From Podocnemis expansa (Eukaryota; Chordata; Testudines; Podocnemididae): DNA of 64,000 bases. A model generated the notes under the pieces. It worked only from the letters and a program-made list of their open reading frames with translations, searched no databases and was not told the origin of the DNA. The stretch covers positions 570,958 to 634,957 of the forward strand of contig ML682089.1 of NCBI GenBank assembly GCA_007922195.1. The letters are read 5' to 3'. Positions 43,990 through 55,346 of the stretch are shown here, piece after piece; the first letter of the stretch is position 1; each line of letters begins with the position of its first letter. The position numbers and the translations under genes were made by a program.

Positions 43990-46900
43990 CTAATGCCCCT
44001 TCCCAGGTCACTATCATACCCATCACCAGTAGTAAAAGACAGACAATGGCCAAGTTACATTGTCCATCACATCATTCCCTCCATAAACTTATCAAGCTCG
44101 GTTTTGAAGAGACCTAAGGTTTTTGCCCCCACCACTTCCCTTGGTAGACTATTCCAGAACTTTACTCCTCTGATGGTTAGGAATCTGCGTCTAATTTCAA
44201 GCCTAAATTTTCTGAAGGACAGTTTGTATCCATTTGTTCTTGTGTCCACATTGGCACTGTATTCAAATAATTCCTCTCCCTCCCTTATATTGATCCCTCT
44301 AATGTATTTATAAAGAGCAATCATGTCTCATCCCAGCCTTCTTTTGAGAAGACTAAACAAACCAAACTCTTTAAGTCATCTCTCATTGGAAAGATTTTCC
44401 ATTCCATGAATTATCCTTGTAGCCCTTCTTTGCACCTGTCCGTTTGACTTCATCTTTCTTAAACATGGGTGACTGAAACTGTACACAATACTCCAAGTGA
44501 GGTCGCACCAGCGCCTTGTATAATGATACTCACACCTCCCTGTCTCTACTGGAAATACCACTTCTGATGCACCACAGGACCACATTAGCTTTTTTCACTG
44601 CCACATCGCATTGGCTACTCGTTGTCATTCTGTAATCAACCAGTATGCCCAGGTCCTTCTCTGTCACTTCCAGCTGATGCATTCCCACCTTATAAGAAAA
44701 ATTCCTGTTATTTGTCCCTAAATGCATGACCTTGTACTTCCCATTGTTCAATTTCATCCTATTTCTAATGCTCCACTTTACAAGCTCATCCAAATCATTC
44801 TGCATGCTATCCCAATCCTCCTCCGTATTGGCAATACCTCCCAGCTTGATGGCTTCTGCAAATTTAATTAGCACATTCCCACTTTTTGTGCCAAGGTCAG
44901 TAACAAAAAGGTTGAATAAGATGGGTCCCAGGACCTACCCTTGGGGAACTCCACTAGTAACCTCCTTCCAGCTAGACATTTACGTTTCACTATGACCGTC
45001 TGTAGTCTCCCCTGTAACCAGTTCTTTATCCAGCTTTCTATTTTCATATCAATCCCCATCTCCCCCAATTTAACTAATAATTCCCTGTGTGGAACTGTAT
45101 CAAATGTCTTGCTGAAATCTAAGTAAATTAGGTCCACCACATTCTCTTTATCCAAAAAATCTGTTATCTTCTCGAAAAAGGAGATCAGGTTGGTCAGGCA
45201 TGATCTACCTTTTGTAAAGCCGTGTTGTATTTTATCACAGTGCCCATTTCCCTCAATATCCTTAAGTACTTTCTCCTTCAAAATTTTCTCAAAGACCTTG
45301 CATACTGCTGAGGTCAAACTGACAGGCCTGTAGTTACCTGGATCACTTTTACTCCCTTTCTTGAAAATAGGGACTAAATTAGCAATTCTTCAGTCATAAG
45401 GTACAACCTCTGTGTTCACCGATACTTTAAAAATCCTTGCTAAAGGGCTGGCACGTTCATGTGTAAGTTCCTTCAAAGTTCTTGGATGAAGATTATCTGG
45501 ACCCCCTGATTTAGTTCCATTAAGTAGCTGAAGCTTGGCTTCCACCTCAGATATGGTAATTTCCACTTCTACATTCCCATTAGCTGCCCTACTTCTGTCC
45601 CCAGTCTCACCATCACCCTCATTAAAGACAGAGGCAAAGTACTTATTTAGATATTCAGCCATGCCTAGATTATCCTTGATCTCTACCCCATCCTCAGTGT
45701 ATAGTGGTCCAACTTCCTCCTTCTGTCTTTTCTTTCTATTTGTAGGGCTGAAGAACCTTTTACTATTGGTTTTGATTCCCTTTGCAAGGTCCAACTCTGC
45801 TTGGCTTTTGACTTTCCTCACTTGATCCCTACATGCTCTGACCTCTAAAAGGTAGTCCTCCTCTCCTGTCCCTCCCAACTTCCAGTCCTTGTAGGCCTTG
45901 TGTTTCCTCCTAATCACCTGTTTAAGATGTACATTCATCCAGCTTGGTTTAGAACCCATGCCTGAAAATTTTTTCCTCTTCTTTGGAATGCAGGCTTCAG
46001 ATCATTCCTGCAGCTTTGTCTTGAAGCAGTTCCAAGCATCCTTAATGTTCATATCCATGAATTCTTTGGTCCAGTCCACTTCCTTAGCTAATTCCCTTAA
46101 TTTTTTGAAGTTAGCCTTTTTGAAGTCAAAGACTCTGGTCACAGATTTATTTTTGTTTACCCTTCCATTCAGTTTAAATTGGATTAGCTCATGATCACTA
46201 GAGCCTAGGTTGTCCCCTACAACTAATTCCTCTATGAGGTCCTCACTACTGACTAATACCAAATCTAAGATCGTATCTCCTCTTGTTGGTTTGGAAACTG
46301 CTTGATGGAGAAATTCATCTGCTATCACCTCCAAGAAAATCTGGGCCCTTTTCTTGCTGCTAGTGCAAATCCTCCAGTCCATATTTGAGTCAGCAGTGTG
46401 CTCTTGCTGCCAAAAAGGTCAATGGCATACTGGGCTGCATCAAAAGAAGTATTACCAGCAGATCAAGGGATGTGATCATTCCCCTCTATTCTGCACTGGT
46501 AAGGCCACATCTAGAATACTGTGTTCAGTTTTGGGCTCCCCACTACCAAAAGGACAGGGACATGCTAGAGAGAGTACAGAGGAGGGCAACCAAAATGATT
46601 AAAGGGCTGGAGCACAAGCTCTATGAGGAAAGACTGAAAGCATTAGGCTTATTTAGTCTGCAGAAGAGAAGATTGAGGGGGGATTTGATAGCAACCTTCA
46701 ACTACTTGAAGGGATGCTCTAAGGAAGATGGAGCTCGACTGTTCTCGGTAATAACAGAGGACAGAACGAGGAGCAATGGTCTCAAGTTGCAGTTAGGGAG
46801 GTCAAGGCTGGATATTAGAAAAAACTTTTTTACTAGGAGAGTGGTGAAGCTTTGGAATGAGCTGCCAAGGGAGGTGGTGGAGTCTCCATCTTTGGAGGTG

Positions 46901-47660
46901 TTTAAGGCCCGGCTGGACAAAACCATGACTGGGATGGTTTAGTGGGAGTGGTCCTGCCTCTGGCGGGGGGTTGGACTAGATGACCTATGAGGTCCCTTCC
47001 AACCCTATGATTCTATGATTCTATGAAGTTAAAATCTCCCATAATGACACAGTTCCCAGTAGTGTTTACTTCCTTAAGGGCCTTAAAGAGTTCTCTATCC
47101 ATGTCCAGATCAGATCCCGGCAGCCTGTAACACACCCCAAGCACTAATCCAGGAGAAACTCTAGTAGCTTTCTTCTCCGATGTGATTTTGACCCAGACAG
47201 ACTCTGTCCTGCTAATTCCATCACTCTGAATTTCTTTGCATTCTATTGCATCATTGATATACAATGCCACATCGCCACCTTTGCCATTACATCTGGCTTT
47301 CCTAAAAAGCACAAAGCCTTTAATGCCTGTACACCAGTCATGACTACTATTCCACCATGTTTCTGTTATCCCTATAATATCCGGTTTCAATTCCTCTACC
47401 AGTAGTTCCAGTTCCTCCATTTTATTACCTAAACTTCTCGCATTGGTATATAAACATTTTAGCTTTTGCTGCTCGTCTGTGCTCACATTCTGTACCCGAC
47501 GTGGCCTTTTATTACTACTGCCAACACCACCCCTCAGACCAGCATTTGTGCTTCCCTCCCTTCTAGCATCTATACTGTGTTTTCTGAATCCAGTTTCCTG
47601 CCCCTCAGTGCTAGTATCAGGCGTAGAGATTGTCTGAGCATCTCCCAACCACCTCCCCAC
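43990..47660 (-). pseudogene. CR1-B ORF2: endonuclease and reverse transcriptase
   Basis: From 47660 downwards: LKCLYTNARSLGNKMEELE, DIIGITETWWNSSHDW, ALYINDAIE, GVCYRLPGSD, VIMGDFNF (47040), then after the nested CR1 [16 protein letters not shown] and SSDHELIQF (46190). RT follows with GGPDNLHPRTLKEL (45510), FTKGRSCLTNLISFF and IYLDFSKTFDTVPHREL (45100-45060). The active-site box reads FAEAIKLGG (about 44865) where functional CR1 has FADDTKLGG, so both catalytic Asp are lost. The C-terminal RDREV and FWNSLPREVVGAKTLGLF blocks follow. Confidence 0.88.
46394..47027 (+). mobile_element. CR1-C: 5'-truncated CR1 nested in CR1-B
   Basis: A + strand open stretch (46385-46942) encodes the ORF2 C terminus: [63 protein letters not shown]. 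The tail ends in ATGATTCTATGATTCTATG. It splits the CR1-B endonuclease right after GDFNF. The reading frame is undamaged over 185 codons, so it is younger and less decayed than its host. Confidence 0.9.
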
Positions 47661-47665
47661 AGTCC

Positions 47666-48809
47666 TTAGTTTAAAGCTCTCTTAATCAGTTGAGCTAGCC
47701 TCCCTCCCAGAAGTCTGTTACCCTCCCTACTCAGGTGAAGTCCATCCCTTGCAAACAATCTTCTGTCCATGAACGCCTCCCAGTGCCCATGCATACCAAA
47801 GCCCTCATTGTAACACCACTGCCTGAGCCATCTGTTAATTGCCAGAATCTTCTCACAGCTGTGTTGTCCTCCTCTAGGGACAGGCAGAATCCCACTAAAG
47901 ATTACTTGAGCCTCCAGCTCCTTGAGAGTCCTCCCCAGCCTGGCATAGTCTCCTTTGATACATTCCAATGAGAATCTAGCTATATCATTCATACCCACAT
48001 GAAGGATAATCAGAGGATTCTTTCCTGCTCCCATTAGGATCCTCTTCAGCCTCAGATCCACATCATGTATCTTAGCTCCAGGCAAGCAGCACATTCTCCT
48101 GTTGTCACTTCTAGTTACAGGCCTGTCTGTCCTCCTCAGCAGAAAATCCCCAATCACATACACTTGCCTTTTCCTGGAAACAGTGTGCTTCTCCAATCTA
48201 TCCCCAGTTCTCTTGGTCTGGGAGTCATGATGTCTACAGTTGCTGTTCGCAATCCTCTGCATCCGCTCCTGAATGCTCCCTGGGCTCTTATTTAGCTCCA
48301 GAGGTTCAGCTCCCCCTTGAATGGGACTAACTGCTCTCCTCTTCTTCCTCACACTCCCACTTTCAGTGTTTCTCTGCTGGTCTCCTTCATTTGCTAATTC
48401 ATCAAACCTGTGCTGAGTTCTATTCCACCTTCACTAGCTGGTCTTTTTCTCTGCCACCTTCTCACAGTCACATGTTTCCACTGCTCACTTTCCTCACCTA
48501 GCAGTCTCCCCTCGGAAGTGGTTGCTCCTGTTTCCATCTGCAGGTCTGAGTTTTTGCTCCAGCCTCTCCAGTCCTCTGCTCCAGCAACTGTTCAAACCCC
48601 TTTCTAAACTCAACCATAGTTGCCACCTGCATCTCCAGCCCTCGGATTTTCTCCTCTAACAGCATTATGAAGCAGCATTTCGTACAACCAAAATTCTTTG
48701 GGGTTATATCCGCCAGGCTAATGTATATCCCACAGCTTCCACATCCTCTCATCTTCACTGTCTCTTCCCTTGTTGGAGTGATTTCTGCTGCTACCTCCAT
48801 CTCTGCCAT
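47666..48809 (-). pseudogene. CR1-B ORF1: Cys-rich head and esterase domain
   Basis: The head (48809-48498) has CGSCGIYISLADI, FGCTKC and a helical LLEEKIRGLEMQVATM. In another frame, the body (48352-47666) is an SGNH-type esterase: QVYVIGDFLLRRTDRP, ILHVGMNDIARFSLE, RDGLHLSREGNRLLGGRL. The nucleophile motif GDS reads GDF, so the active Ser is lost; the His of DGLHL remains. A frameshift lies between 48498 and 48352. Confidence 0.85.
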
Positions 48810-49191
48810 AAGTCTGTCTTTCTCCCTCCGAACGCCCTCTCAAACTCACCTATTAACAGCCCTGTTGCTGCTGCAGCTTGCTTGAGTGGCTGCTTTTATA
48901 GCTCCCCCAACAGGAAGGCTGGGTGATGTGGCTGGCCCTTCAGAGTCAGGAGAACCTAGTTCTTTAAGAGACCCAGTGGCTAGGGGGACCATAGGAGCTG
49001 AGTGCAGTAAGGGGTCTGTTCCTATTTTGTGATGCTTGGTAAGAGTGGGGAATCAGAAGCATGTTTCATTACTGCCTGGAAGACTGGTTTAAGTACCACC
49101 CATTAGTGGTTTAGGGGTTTGGCCCCTGGTTTTTGCAAGTTGCCCTGATTTTGGCACATTCAGGAGGTTGTCCCAAGAGGCTTGGGTCAAA

Positions 49192-49415
49192 AGTGGAAAG
49201 AACGGACTGAGCGGGCATAGACCCAGGGATGCCTAATATACCTCAGTGCACGTGCCGGACTCTAGAGGGCACCCAAGCTGGGTCTACAGCTACTGCTATA
49301 GTAAAAAAGTCTCCAGTGACCGTGCTTCCAAGCATACACTTATAGTCAGAGCAGACACAAGCAACACATTTTGGAGAACGACAGTTACAGGTAAGCAACT
49401 GTCTTTGCCTTGAGC
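49192..49415 (+). repeat. DIRS-3 right inverted terminal repeat
   Basis: Reverse complement of 39997-40200: TTTTACTATAGCAGTAGC, CACTGGAGACTTTTTTACTA and TGACTATA landmarks are shared. It starts directly at the LTR-A end. Confidence 0.8.
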
Positions 49416-49719
49416 TGAGGAGGCCCTGTAACAAACCCCCAAATAACACCAGAAAAGGCTTGAGTAGTACAGTCTGACCCCCTGCTCAGGGCACAAGTCT
49501 CCTCTCCATGCCAACAGTCAGGCAGTCCCAGGACTGCTCACTGGACACTGTCCTCACTGCTTCCCTCTAGAGCAGCTGGGACAGAAAGACCAAAGTGGAT
49601 GGGCCCCTGGGCTACTCCCACCTGGCATGTGAGTGTCTCCTAGGTCCCTGGATCTGAACGAGATGTTGGGAGATGATGGAATCATCTCTGGGGTGCCTCA
49701 CTCGGCTTTCCCTATGCAG

Positions 49720-49822
49720 GATGAAGCTGGCTCTGACCAAGATGCAGGCTGTGAGTAAGAAGCAGCAGGAGCACAGCCGGGACATCAGGTACCTGCAGGA
49801 GAAGCTCCGCAAGGCCAAGGAG
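49720..49822 (+). CDS. DNHD1: DNHD1 exon i: stalk helix CC1, part 1
   Basis: 103 nt; the first nucleotide completes CGG (Arg). It encodes MKLALTKMQAVSKKQQEHS and RDIRYLQEKLRKAKE, a strongly helical, charged heptad pattern corresponding to the outgoing stalk coil (GLxKLxxAxxxVxxL). Acceptor TATGCAG, donor GTGAGC, ends in phase 0. Confidence 0.88.
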
Positions 49823-51286
49823 GTGAGCAGGTCCCTGGCAGCTCTCTGGTGTGCCCTACTGGAACACAGTCAGGATTGGCCCAGTGCCTCAGCCCAGGAC
49901 AGCTGGGGCTGTGCTGCAGGAAGAAGGCAGCACTCAGCAGGGGTGTGATGCTCCCCTCTCACAATCTGGTCTGGTGTGCCATGCTACCTCCCTGTTCAGC
50001 CACTCCTGGGCCCCAACTTTCCCTGCTTTGCTAGGTGGAGCCCACTGCTGGACCAGTCCATGCCAGCCTCCTGCATGTAATCGGCCCCAGGCAGTGAAAG
50101 TGCACTCACTAGCCACTCAGGGGCCGGTCTCCCAGTCAGAGCCATCCTTAAGGGGGGGCTAAAAAGGGCAACTGCCCTAGGCCTCGCACTTTGGGGGGCC
50201 TTGCGCTTTTGGGGGTCCCACACAACTGGCAGGAGTAAGGGAGCAGGGACCTTCTTCAAGCTGAGGAGCTAGCCTGCCCAGGAAGCACCTCCGGCTGGTC
50301 AGGGAAAAGGGAAGGGAATTCAGGCAGGCAGCCTTTGTTTACAGTAACTCTTAAGTAGCTACCTTCCCACAATTGCTCCCTGAGGGGAAGAGAAAGGGCA
50401 AGTGTTGAGATAAAACTTATGGAGCCAGCCTCAGTCAAGCAAACGGGGACAAAGTCAGGAGAATGTCACATCCCCAACCTTTACAAATCAGGACCTTCTC
50501 TTTGAATTTACATCACCATCTCTAGAAAGCGTCTGAGATATTAAGGAACTTTTTTCCTTCCACACTTAACAAGAGTTTTCAGTCTTCAGGGATGTCTTTT
50601 TGAGCAAACTTCTCTGTGCAGATAATGATTTATTATACCTGAGCGAGAAGACCCCAGGCTAGCACTTATATGGCAATACGGGGTTTTTAGGGTTAATGGC
50701 CATCAATCAACACATTAAAGAAGTTTTTTTGTCCTTCCTTCTCCACTGTAAGTATGCCCCATTGTCATTGATTGCAGTCAGCCCACCAGTTCCAAAGCAT
50801 GGCAAAGAGGACAGGAGCTGTGGCCGTGTGGGTCTAGTTTAGCGAAACAAACAAGGAATCCCTGATGTAAAATAAACAAGGAGTCTTGTGGCGCTTTTAC
50901 AAGCTAACAAATAAATAAATTTTTAAAAGTGTCACAAGACTTTTTGTTTGTTTTACATCAGGGTATCTGAGAGGAGGCCAAAGGTCCCTTGTTTCTTCCT
51001 CTCATCCTCAAACAATACCTGAGTTTCATTACTTAGATCACCTGCAAAGCAATGAGGAATGTATGAATACATATATTAAAATAAGATGGGAAAGGAGAGA
51101 GTCAGGCAGCATAAAGGAAATAACATGCATTAGCCAACTGGAATACAGTGAGAGGACCTGGATCTAGTTCTTGTGTTATCCAAAAATAGCATCTCTCTCT
51201 CTGAATTTTCAATTTAACAAAAACTTGATCTAAGAAAAATTATTAAACTTGTAAAACTGTGTGCCTATCTTGAACAGAAAACCAGA
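49823..51286 (+). other. DNHD1 intron i-j, 5' part
   Basis: Mostly unassigned. 50855-50975 holds short Penelope 3'-end-like pieces in inverted order (GGAGTCTTGTGGCGCTTTT and AAAAGTGTCACAAGACTTTTTG). A CAGAGCCATCCTTAAGGGG stretch at about 50137 looks like one hAT end without a visible partner. Confidence 0.5.
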
Positions 51287-51294
51287 ACCACAAA

Positions 51295-51585
51295 CAGGGG
51301 CATTGCTGGCCCTGGGCACTCCAGGGCATGTGCCCCAAACCCCAGCGCCAGTGCCCTGGATCTCCGGCCCAATCAGGCTGGAGATCCGGGGCCCAGCCAA
51401 CGGCAGCTGTGGCTGCCCCGTCCACCGCTGGGGATCCGGTGCCTGGCCACCCGCGGCGTCACAGCCTCGCCTGGCCCTGTCCCTGGCCAGAGGGTGAGGC
51501 CTGCAGGCTGGGAGCGGGGCCTGCAGGCTGGGGGCAGGGCCTGGGCCCATGCCCCAGGTCCCTCCCCCAGCCAGCAATGCCCCTG
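51295..51585. mobile_element. hAT-type MITE, family M4, copy 2
   Basis: 291 bp, ends CAGGGGCATTGCTGGC / GCCAGCAATGCCCCTG. Flanking 8-mers ACCACAAA (51287-51294) and GCCACAAA (51586-51593) match 7/8. Reverse orientation relative to 35103-35389, with similarity over the full length. Confidence 0.9.
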
Positions 51586-51903
51586 GCCACAAAGAAGAGT
51601 ACCTCCAGATGCTCCTGTCCACTTGGCTGTGAGGTTGATGAAATATCACCATGACACATTCAGTATTGCCTACCCTAAACATCAAAAATAGTCACAAGTC
51701 TGGCTTAAATATATCATTAAAACTCACTTAAAAATAAAGAGATATTTAAAGAAATAATAAATGAGAGGGAGCTATTTTCTTTGACTTCTGAGTTTTGAGC
51801 CTTTAAGATAAAGTCAGGTCATGTTTTTCTGCTTCTCTCTGCAACTTTTTAGCCTGAGGGCTAGACATTTATGATTTTATTAAAGAAATATTGTGACAGT
51901 TCC

Positions 51904-52456
51904 CAGTGTTCCCTCTAAGCTGATGATGCAGCTGAACAAGTTATGGGTGCACTTGGGGAGACAGCAGGCAGCAGGGAAGAAGCCCATTGGGGCCTGGAGA
52001 ACCAGCAGAGAACTTGCTCAGCTGCATCATCAGATTAGAGCAGTGGTTCCCAACCTTTTTCAGGTTGGGGACCCCTTTGTAACAAAAAAAATCTTTGTGG
52101 ACCCCCCCCCCCCAGCTGATTATGTAATCTGGCCTGCATGGGCAGACTCTGGCCCGCACCAGTGGGACAGCTGGTGAGCAGCGCTGCCACCACCATTGCC
52201 CACACCACCGAAGAGCTGAGCTGTGGCAGCTGTGGTCCCCTGCCCTTGCCCCTGCTGGGGAGCTGCTGTGGCTCCATTCCCCTGCCAGGATACAGCCACA
52301 GAAGGGGAAAGGCAGCCCGGGCAGGGAGCATCAGGGCTGTAGCTGGATTCCAGCCCTGGGGAGGGAGAGGCTCCGCAGACCCCCTGCAATGTGTCCGTGG
52401 ACCCCTGGGGGTCCCCAGACCACAGATTGGGAACCACTGGCTTAGAGGGAACATTG
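51904..52456. mobile_element. hAT-type MITE, family M5, hosting M2-like MITE
   Basis: Ends CAGTGTTCCCTCTAAGCTG and CTTAGAGGGAACATTG match the M5 copy at 53550-54080. The remaining element is only about 145 bp once the inner MITE is removed and is largely palindromic (GCTGATGATGCAGCTG against CAGCTGCATCATCAG). No outer target duplication was found. Confidence 0.65.
52041..52439. mobile_element. hAT-type MITE (CAGTGGTTCCCAACC ends)
   Basis: 399 bp, terminal inverted repeats CAGTGGTTCCCAACC / GATTGGGAACCACTG. Flanking 8-mers GATTAGAG (52033-52040) and GCTTAGAG (52440-52447) match 7/8. Nested in the M5 element. Confidence 0.88.
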
Positions 52457-52736
52457 CCTGCAAAGTTTAAAATGGGGGGGGGGCCCGCACAAACTGATTC
52501 ACCCTGGACCCCGCTCCCCCCTAGGGACAGCCCTGCTCCCAGTGAGCATAGCCAGCACCCAGATATCACACTGGGAACTTCCAACTCACAAGGGACGGAC
52601 CCATGCCCTGATCACTGCAGACTCATTAACTTCAGTCCTTCAGTTTAACAAAGATACTGACATGCAGTTAGCCTTTGCTCTAAGTTAAATGTTCACACAT
52701 TCATTCGCTTTCCAAAAGCCACACTTTTTTTTATAT
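52457..52736. other. Unassigned intronic sequence
   Basis: No feature recognised. Confidence 0.5.
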
Positions 52737-52741
52737 AAAAC

Positions 52742-54339
52742 TGTCACAGGATGCACATCCATGCATGCCTAGTGCTGATTTGTCTGTTCACTTAGGCACT
52801 GTGATTGTGCAATTTTATGCCCATTAAGCCATGCAGGGTTCCACCATGAATACTCATAAGATGATCTACATGATTCCTGTGGTATCATGTTTTCCACAGC
52901 ATCATGCGTGTGCACACAGGTATAACATGTTTTCCATGGCTCGGGGGGGGGGGGCGGGGGGAGAAAGACTGAACTCTTTCCCAGCAGCATGTAAACAACC
53001 AAAGCAGCAAGTGAGCAAGTACCTGGAGGGGATAACAAAGCTTATACAGACTGAGGTCCCTGGCTCATGGGGGGGGGGGGGAAGAAGACATAACTTCTGC
53101 CCAGAAGGGGACAAGCTGGAGCAGGACTGGACACAAAGGGAGGCACTTGGAAGATCCTGGGGCTTTTTGCCCAGGAAACTCCATCTTGAAGCAAACTCCA
53201 ACTTCAAGCAAGAGCTGGGCCCTGCATGGTCTTAGGCAGAGACTGGCTGTACAAATATCTGACAGCCAAAAACCCTGAGCATAAACTTGGTCTATGAGGT
53301 CAGTTTAGGTAGCGATATTAGGTTAATGTGTGTGTTTTACCTTTTATTTCCCTGTGGTTACCCCTGACTCATTTATAGTGTGATTCTGCCTTGACTGGCC
53401 ATTTTTTTGCTTAAAATTGTAATCTGATCAATAAAAGAGTGGTTGTTTTATCTAAAGCTGCGTGATCTTTAGAGGGTGTGAGCTGGGCACAATCCACTTC
53501 TTTGTTAAATGGTTGGACATAAGTGTGGTGACTGGGAGTGGGTCCCAGTCAATGTTCCCTCTAAGCTGCAGGGCCATGTGGCAGCACAGCCCCCACTGCT
53601 GCCTGGCACAGGGAACACTGCCAGCCATGCACAACTGGCACCTGCGGACCCTGCCGAGCTGGAAGACAGAGTCTTCCAGCCAGCTGAGAGCTGCTCCAAG
53701 CTGGGAGTTTTTAAAACTTGTGCTCAGAGTAAGCTCCAATTGAGCATGTGCAAAGCCTCTACACATGGTCAATGAGAGCTCCTCTGGCCAGCAGAGTGGC
53801 CAGGCTGTGCCCCTCCAGCAGCCAGGGAAGGGTGGTGGGAGGGGTGATTGGGGATAGGGAAGGGGCAGCGAGCCATTAAAGGGGGCGGAGGGTTGGAGGG
53901 AGGATGGGGTTGGGCTGGCTGGGGTGGCATGGGGGGCAGGATCAGGGCGATGGAGGGGGTGACTGGGAGAGTGAGGCAGCAGGATCGGGCTGGTGGGGGG
54001 ACAGGATTGGGCTCATGGGGGGGGGGCACAGTGAGCAACATATGTTGCTCAGCTGTCTTTGGGCCTTAGAGGGAACATTGGTCCCAGTCCCTGTAAGACA
54101 GTGGCTCCCAGTGTGATAATTGGGGCTGGGGTGTGCTCACTGGGGGACCATTCCCCATATGACTGGAGAGCGCGCACTCGCTGCCTGGGACCAATCACAC
54201 ACAAGAGGCTGGTGTGGACTGGCTGTGGCGTGAGTGGTCACTTGACAAAGCAGGGTGAATCAGGGTTCAGGAGTAAAGTTTTTTTTGGGGGGGTGACACA
54301 GCTGCACCCCAGATTGGATCTGGGAAGCAGCCTGTCACA
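52742..54339 (+). mobile_element. LTR-C solo LTR with nested MITE
   Basis: Starts TGTCACAGGATG and ends CAGCCTGTCACA with a perfect 5-bp duplication AAAAC (52737-52741 and 54340-54344). Without the nested MITE and its duplicated 8-mer it is about 1.06 kb. AATAAA at 53430-53435 is a candidate polyadenylation signal. Unrelated in sequence to LTR-A and LTR-B. Only one copy in the window. Confidence 0.85.
53550..54080. mobile_element. hAT-type MITE, family M5
   Basis: 531 bp with ends CAATGTTCCCTCTAAGC / CTTAGAGGGAACATTG and a perfect 8-bp duplication GTCCCAGT (53542-53549 and 54081-54088). The interior is G-rich (GGGGTGGCATGGGGGGCAGG type). Inserted in LTR-C. Confidence 0.92.
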
Positions 54340-54344
54340 AAAAC

Positions 54345-55093
54345 AAACAATAGTTTATTGATTAAAACATGATTTTAAATGAGTATATAGAAAATCAGTC
54401 CCCAATCAGTTAATCAATCAGGCATGGCGTTAACCCCTACCAAATAAAAAATACCACACAGTCTAAGCTTGAGTTTATTATTGTAGTTCCCGTCTGTCTT
54501 ACCAACATGGCTGGCTACTGGTGGTTTTGCAGCTTGGCCCTGCTGGCCATGTGGATGGGTTCAGTCCTTTGGAGTTGTTGCAAGATAGAAATTCTCTGAC
54601 AAAAAGCCTCAAACAGTTCAAGGTGTGACTGTCTCCCTCTCTGGCTGAAGCAAGTGGTTTGTACAGCCTTTGTTCTGCATCCCTTCTGTACATGTGCTGA
54701 AAGACTGTGCTGTCTGCCTGCTCCCCCTCCCCTCCCCAAGCCATGTGAAAGCCATGGGGCCATGTTTCACAACTGTACATGTCTGATGCTGCAGGAAGCA
54801 TGCACCCATAGCAATAATGTAAGGCTTGCTATGAGCACTTAAAAGAACACATCACATGGCAGGTCTGTCATTAAACCACATCTCTGCATTACAAGGCAGG
54901 AGCAAGGGTGCAGCCTGTCACAGGCGCGTTCTCCACAGGGTTCCTGTTGGGTGCTGGAGACTTGTACCCCTGCACAGAGGTGGCCAAGTATCATACAGGG
55001 AGTAAGTGCTAGGCTCAGCCACTTGCAACTGGGCATGGGAGGAGGGAAGGCCATGGGCAGCCAGTAACATGTCTGCTCCCTTTATGCCCACAG
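54345..55093 (+). other. DNHD1 intron i-j, 3' part
   Basis: 749 nt between LTR-C and exon j. No coding or repeat signature recognised. Ends in acceptor TTTATGCCCACAG. Confidence 0.55.
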
Positions 55094-55243
55094 CAAGTGG
55101 CACGGTGCCAGCAGCGGGTGGAGCGCGAAGAGATGGTGCAGAAGCAACAGGAGCAGGACTGCCAGCACCATGAGGCACGCATTGACATCCTTATGCAGGA
55201 ACAGCACCTGCTGGAGCAAAGCAAGGAATCTGCCACAAGAAAG
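55094..55243 (+). CDS. DNHD1: DNHD1 exon j: stalk helix CC1, part 2
   Basis: 150 nt, exactly 50 codons, phase 0 at both ends. It encodes a Gln/Glu/Arg-rich helix (QRVEREEMVQKQQEQD, then EARIDILMQEQHLLEQSKES) continuing the outgoing stalk coiled coil. Donor GTGTGT. Confidence 0.88.
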
Positions 55244-55346
55244 GTGTGTGTGGGCTTGGAGCTGTTGGAGAGGTGAGGACAGGCACATGCTGCCTAACAG
55301 GAGTATGTGGGGTGCCCCAATGCTGCCTGTCCATCCCTTCCCTCAG
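55244..55346 (+). other. DNHD1 intron j-k
   Basis: Short 103 nt intron with acceptor CCTTCCCTCAG. Confidence 0.85.

Larger units (their letters stand above)
43625..48920 (-). mobile_element. CR1-B: near-full-length CR1 LINE
   Basis: Minus strand; 3' terminus at 43625 (CATAGACTCATAGACTCTAAGG in reverse) and 5' end at about 48920. With the nested CR1 removed it is about 4.66 kb and has both ORFs. It sits within LTR-A at the junction ATTGTTCT/GGGTGATG with no target duplication, as is usual for CR1. Stops and substitutions make it inactive. Confidence 0.9.
42911..49191 (+). mobile_element. LTR-A copy interrupted by CR1-B
   Basis: Pieces 42911-43624 and 48921-49191 together form a complete LTR-A, TGTGACACTGTCTGG to CTTGGGTCAAA (degraded CTGGGTCACA). 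The flanking 5-mers ATCCC and AGTGG do not match. DIRS-3 sequence lies on both sides but is not contiguous, so deletion or recombination occurred at this LTR. Confidence 0.85.

Noticed and set aside
43625..48920. Target-site duplication for CR1-B
   Set aside because: Only a possible 2-bp CT overlap at the LTR-A junction; CR1 usually leaves none, so none is claimed.
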